DNA from: Chloroflexota bacterium
GTDB lineage: Bacteria; Chloroflexota; Anaerolineae; B4-G1
NCBI GenBank assembly: GCA_011046405.1
Contig: DSAR01000314.1
Location: 1 to 8,007, forward strand
Reading direction: 5' to 3'
DNA length: 8,007 nucleotides
Under the pieces are notes generated by a model. It was not told the origin of the DNA, did not search any database, and saw nothing but the letters and a program-made list of their open reading frames with translations. Numbering within the stretch: position 1 is the first letter of the stretch; the number at the start of each line of letters is the position of its first letter. Below are positions 6,652-8,007 of the stretch, one piece after another. The position numbers and the translations under genes are program-made.

Positions 6652-7830
6652 TCACGGTAGATTATCCAGAATTGTCTGCACGTTGGGCCGGTCTCCGGCC
6701 GATTGTCCGATGTGATGCCATACGATTTGGCCGTCGGTGTCGATGATGAAAACTGAGGGAGCGGCAATTCGATCGTCTAGCAAATTGTACACCCCAAAGG
6801 CTGAAGAGACCTGATGGTCAGGATCGGCTAACACCGTATACGTGGCCTGAGTTGCCTGTTTAACGCTTTGCACCGCTGATAGAGAGGCGACGGCCAGGGC
6901 GACAACTTCGATATCTCTTGCCTTGAACGCCTGGTAATTTTGTTGCAACTGCACGAGTTGCGTGCGGTCGGGCCCTCAGCCACATCTTTGGAAAAAGACG
7001 AGCACTACCGGCCCCTGCGCCAGTTGCTCTGTGAGGATGAAAACGTCTCCACCTGCGCGTTGGAGATTGAAATCGGGAGCTGTTTCTGGCACAGCGGCGA
7101 CCAGCGCCGGTGTGGGGGTTGAGGGCAGGGGGGTAGCTTCCGACGTCGGCGTGGCGAGGGGGGATGCGATGATGGCCGTTGCCGCCGCCGGAGTCTCCAG
7201 GGACGGGGAGAGGGATGAAGGCTCGATCGCTGGATTTGCCAGTTCAGGCAGCGTCAGGTGTTCCTGGTGAATGACGGTCTCCGCCTGCTCGCGTTTCTCT
7301 TCCAACCACGCCTGTACATCTTCTCCCTGCTCTTCCAGGGTCTCCATACTGGCTTGGACGGTGATCTGGCGCTGGATGCTCTGCTCGAATATCTGACGGG
7401 TAAGACCTACGGCTTTCAACGCATCGTCCAGATCCTCATCGCCAATGCCCCATGCGTCCTGGAAATTTTTGATCATATCATTGACCTGTTCCGACGTCGG
7501 TGTTTGGGTTGGCGGGGCAGCGGAGAGAATGATCGCCTGGTTGATCAGCCGTTGCAACGTGTCATCTGGGGGTGGAGCGGCTTGTCCGGCTATCATGCTC
7601 AATACCTGGTCGAGGAGAACGGCCTGTCGCCAGGCGGATTGTTGGATAGGCTTTCCATTGACGCTGGCGACGACGGGGTCGGCAGTCGGCTCGGGCGTTG
7701 GGTGGGAGAGCGACGCAGCTGGCGGACCAGCGCCTTGATCGAGGAATGTGAGCAAAAGGACGAACCCGACGATGACGATGACGCCGACACCCAAAATTGT
7801 CCAGGCCTGGGAAGGAATTTGTCGTTTCAT
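6652..7830 (-). CDS. Membrane-anchored SurA-N/redoxin fusion with an in-frame TGA: candidate selenoprotein
   Basis: Probable extracytoplasmic thiol- or selenol-dependent peroxidase/oxidoreductase. The 392-residue reading has a membrane anchor (about 10-30), a Pro-rich linker, a SurA N-terminal-like helical domain (VVASVNGKPI at 53-62 to about 200) with no following PPIase domain, a second Thr/Pro linker, and an AhpC/TSA-type redoxin from APDFNL (251-256) to the end. The only interruption is TGA at 6976-6978 (position 285), in FFQRCG-TGA-GPDRTQL. Aligned with the usual W-C-P-x-C-R-x-Q-L motif, the TGA falls on the peroxidatic Cys and Asp288 on the second Cys. The frame continues for 107 codons with typical features (VLADPDHQVSSAFGVY, PSVFIIDTDGQIVW). 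TGA ends several neighbouring genes, so a reassigned code is unlikely. A SECIS-like hairpin follows. Alternatives: a point-mutated pseudogene or a sequencing error, giving pieces 7830-6976 and 6954-6652. The ATG at 7830 has only a distant AAGG. Confidence 0.8.
6945..6978 (-). promoter_or_regulatory. Candidate bacterial SECIS element following the in-frame TGA
   Basis: After the TGA (6978-6976) come 20 nt, the last six of which are GCAACT, then a five-base loop CGTGC (6955-6951), then the exact complement AGTTGC (6950-6945). A six-bp stem, a loop with G in its first two bases followed by U, and a loop starting 20 nt from the TGA all match the description of bacterial SECIS elements that I know (16-37 nt, small apical loop with an early G). 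A competing 5-bp hairpin, GCACG/CGTGC (6965-6961 with 6955-6951), overlaps it. Short hairpins are common by chance, so this supports but does not prove selenocysteine insertion. Confidence 0.5.
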
Positions 7831-7939
7831 TTTTTGCGGCTGACCTTTTGGAATCCTTACCTGGCAGAAGCCGCTTCACTTCCGGACAGAAGCAAGAAAG
7901 GATACCGATGCAAGTTTTTTCTGACGTGAACGTGTAAGA

Positions 7940-7968
7940 ATTGTATGACTCTACTGAAAAAAGGTCAT
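7940..7968 (-). promoter_or_regulatory. Possible sigma70-type promoter for the redoxin-fusion gene
   Basis: On the minus strand ATGACC (7963-7968, four of six to TTGACA) is separated by 17 nt from TACAAT (7940-7945, five of six to TATAAT). A start near 7933 would leave a leader of about 100 nt before the ATG at 7830. The rest of the leader shows nothing recognisable. Confidence 0.45.
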
Positions 7969-7970
7969 CT

Positions 7971-8003
7971 CACCACAGAGCCACCGAGAACACGGAGAAA
8001 AAT
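7971..8003. repeat. CACAGAG/CACGGAG-type intergenic repeat at the window edge
   Basis: Three consecutive purine-rich near-repeats of 8-9 bases occur: ACCACAGAG, CCACCGAG and AACACGGAG, followed by AAAAA. From memory, this string closely resembles an intergenic repeat seen across many unrelated environmental bacteria; I could not search for it. It stands just upstream of the possible redoxin promoter and may continue beyond the window. Confidence 0.6.
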
Positions 8004-8007
8004 TGAG

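Noticed and set aside
6652..7830. TGA at 6976-6978 as evidence for a changed genetic code (TGA read as Trp or Gly)
   Set aside because: TGA is the natural stop of the CoA-transferase alpha subunit, the lytic transglycosylase and the redoxin itself, each at a sensible C-terminus.
7258..7929. Plus-strand open frame of 223 codons near the right edge
   Set aside because: It is antisense to the SurA-N/redoxin gene, has no Shine-Dalgarno or recognisable domain, and crosses the predicted promoter of the real gene.

Overview
All seven genes that I can support lie on the minus strand; the plus strand shows only mirror-image reading frames of them. The DNA is GC-rich with ordinary bacterial signals: Shine-Dalgarno sequences, sigma70-type promoters, and TAA/TGA stops. 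Secreted and membrane proteins carry long Thr/Pro/Ser linkers, and a SurA-like domain is fused to a redoxin. This suggests an environmental Chloroflexota bacterium (Anaerolineae-like), but that is an inference from protein style; there is no phylogenetic marker beyond part of tex.

Layout, in the order of transcription (high to low coordinates). (1) The right edge holds a short intergenic repeat (CACAGAG/CACGGAG type) and a plausible promoter. (2) 7830-6652 encodes a membrane-anchored SurA-N/redoxin fusion interrupted by one in-frame TGA, exactly at the expected peroxidatic cysteine of the redoxin. The frame is intact on both sides. A hairpin 20 nt after the TGA fits the published description of bacterial SECIS elements. 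This makes it a candidate selenoprotein and is the most interesting item here. (3) 6473-4729 encodes a two-subunit CoA-transferase (GctA/GctB or IpdA/IpdB type) with a 4-base ATGA overlap. (4) 4728-4402 is a non-coding stretch with a perfect 15-bp palindrome embedded in ATTCGTG repeats. (5) 4401-3676 encodes a PlsC-type acyltransferase with an NHx4E instead of an NHx4D motif. (6) A near-consensus promoter drives a secreted lytic transglycosylase (3525-2227), followed 54 nt later by a small four-helix membrane protein (2172-1693), probably in one transcript. (7) A hairpin-rich leader precedes tex (1453 to the window edge), whose 3' part is cut off.

The genes do not form one obvious pathway. 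The CoA-transferase pair is a clear operon, and the transglycosylase and small membrane protein are a probable one. The redoxin, acyltransferase and tex look like separate units separated by hairpins or repeats. No tRNA, rRNA, CRISPR array, insertion sequence or phage gene is visible.
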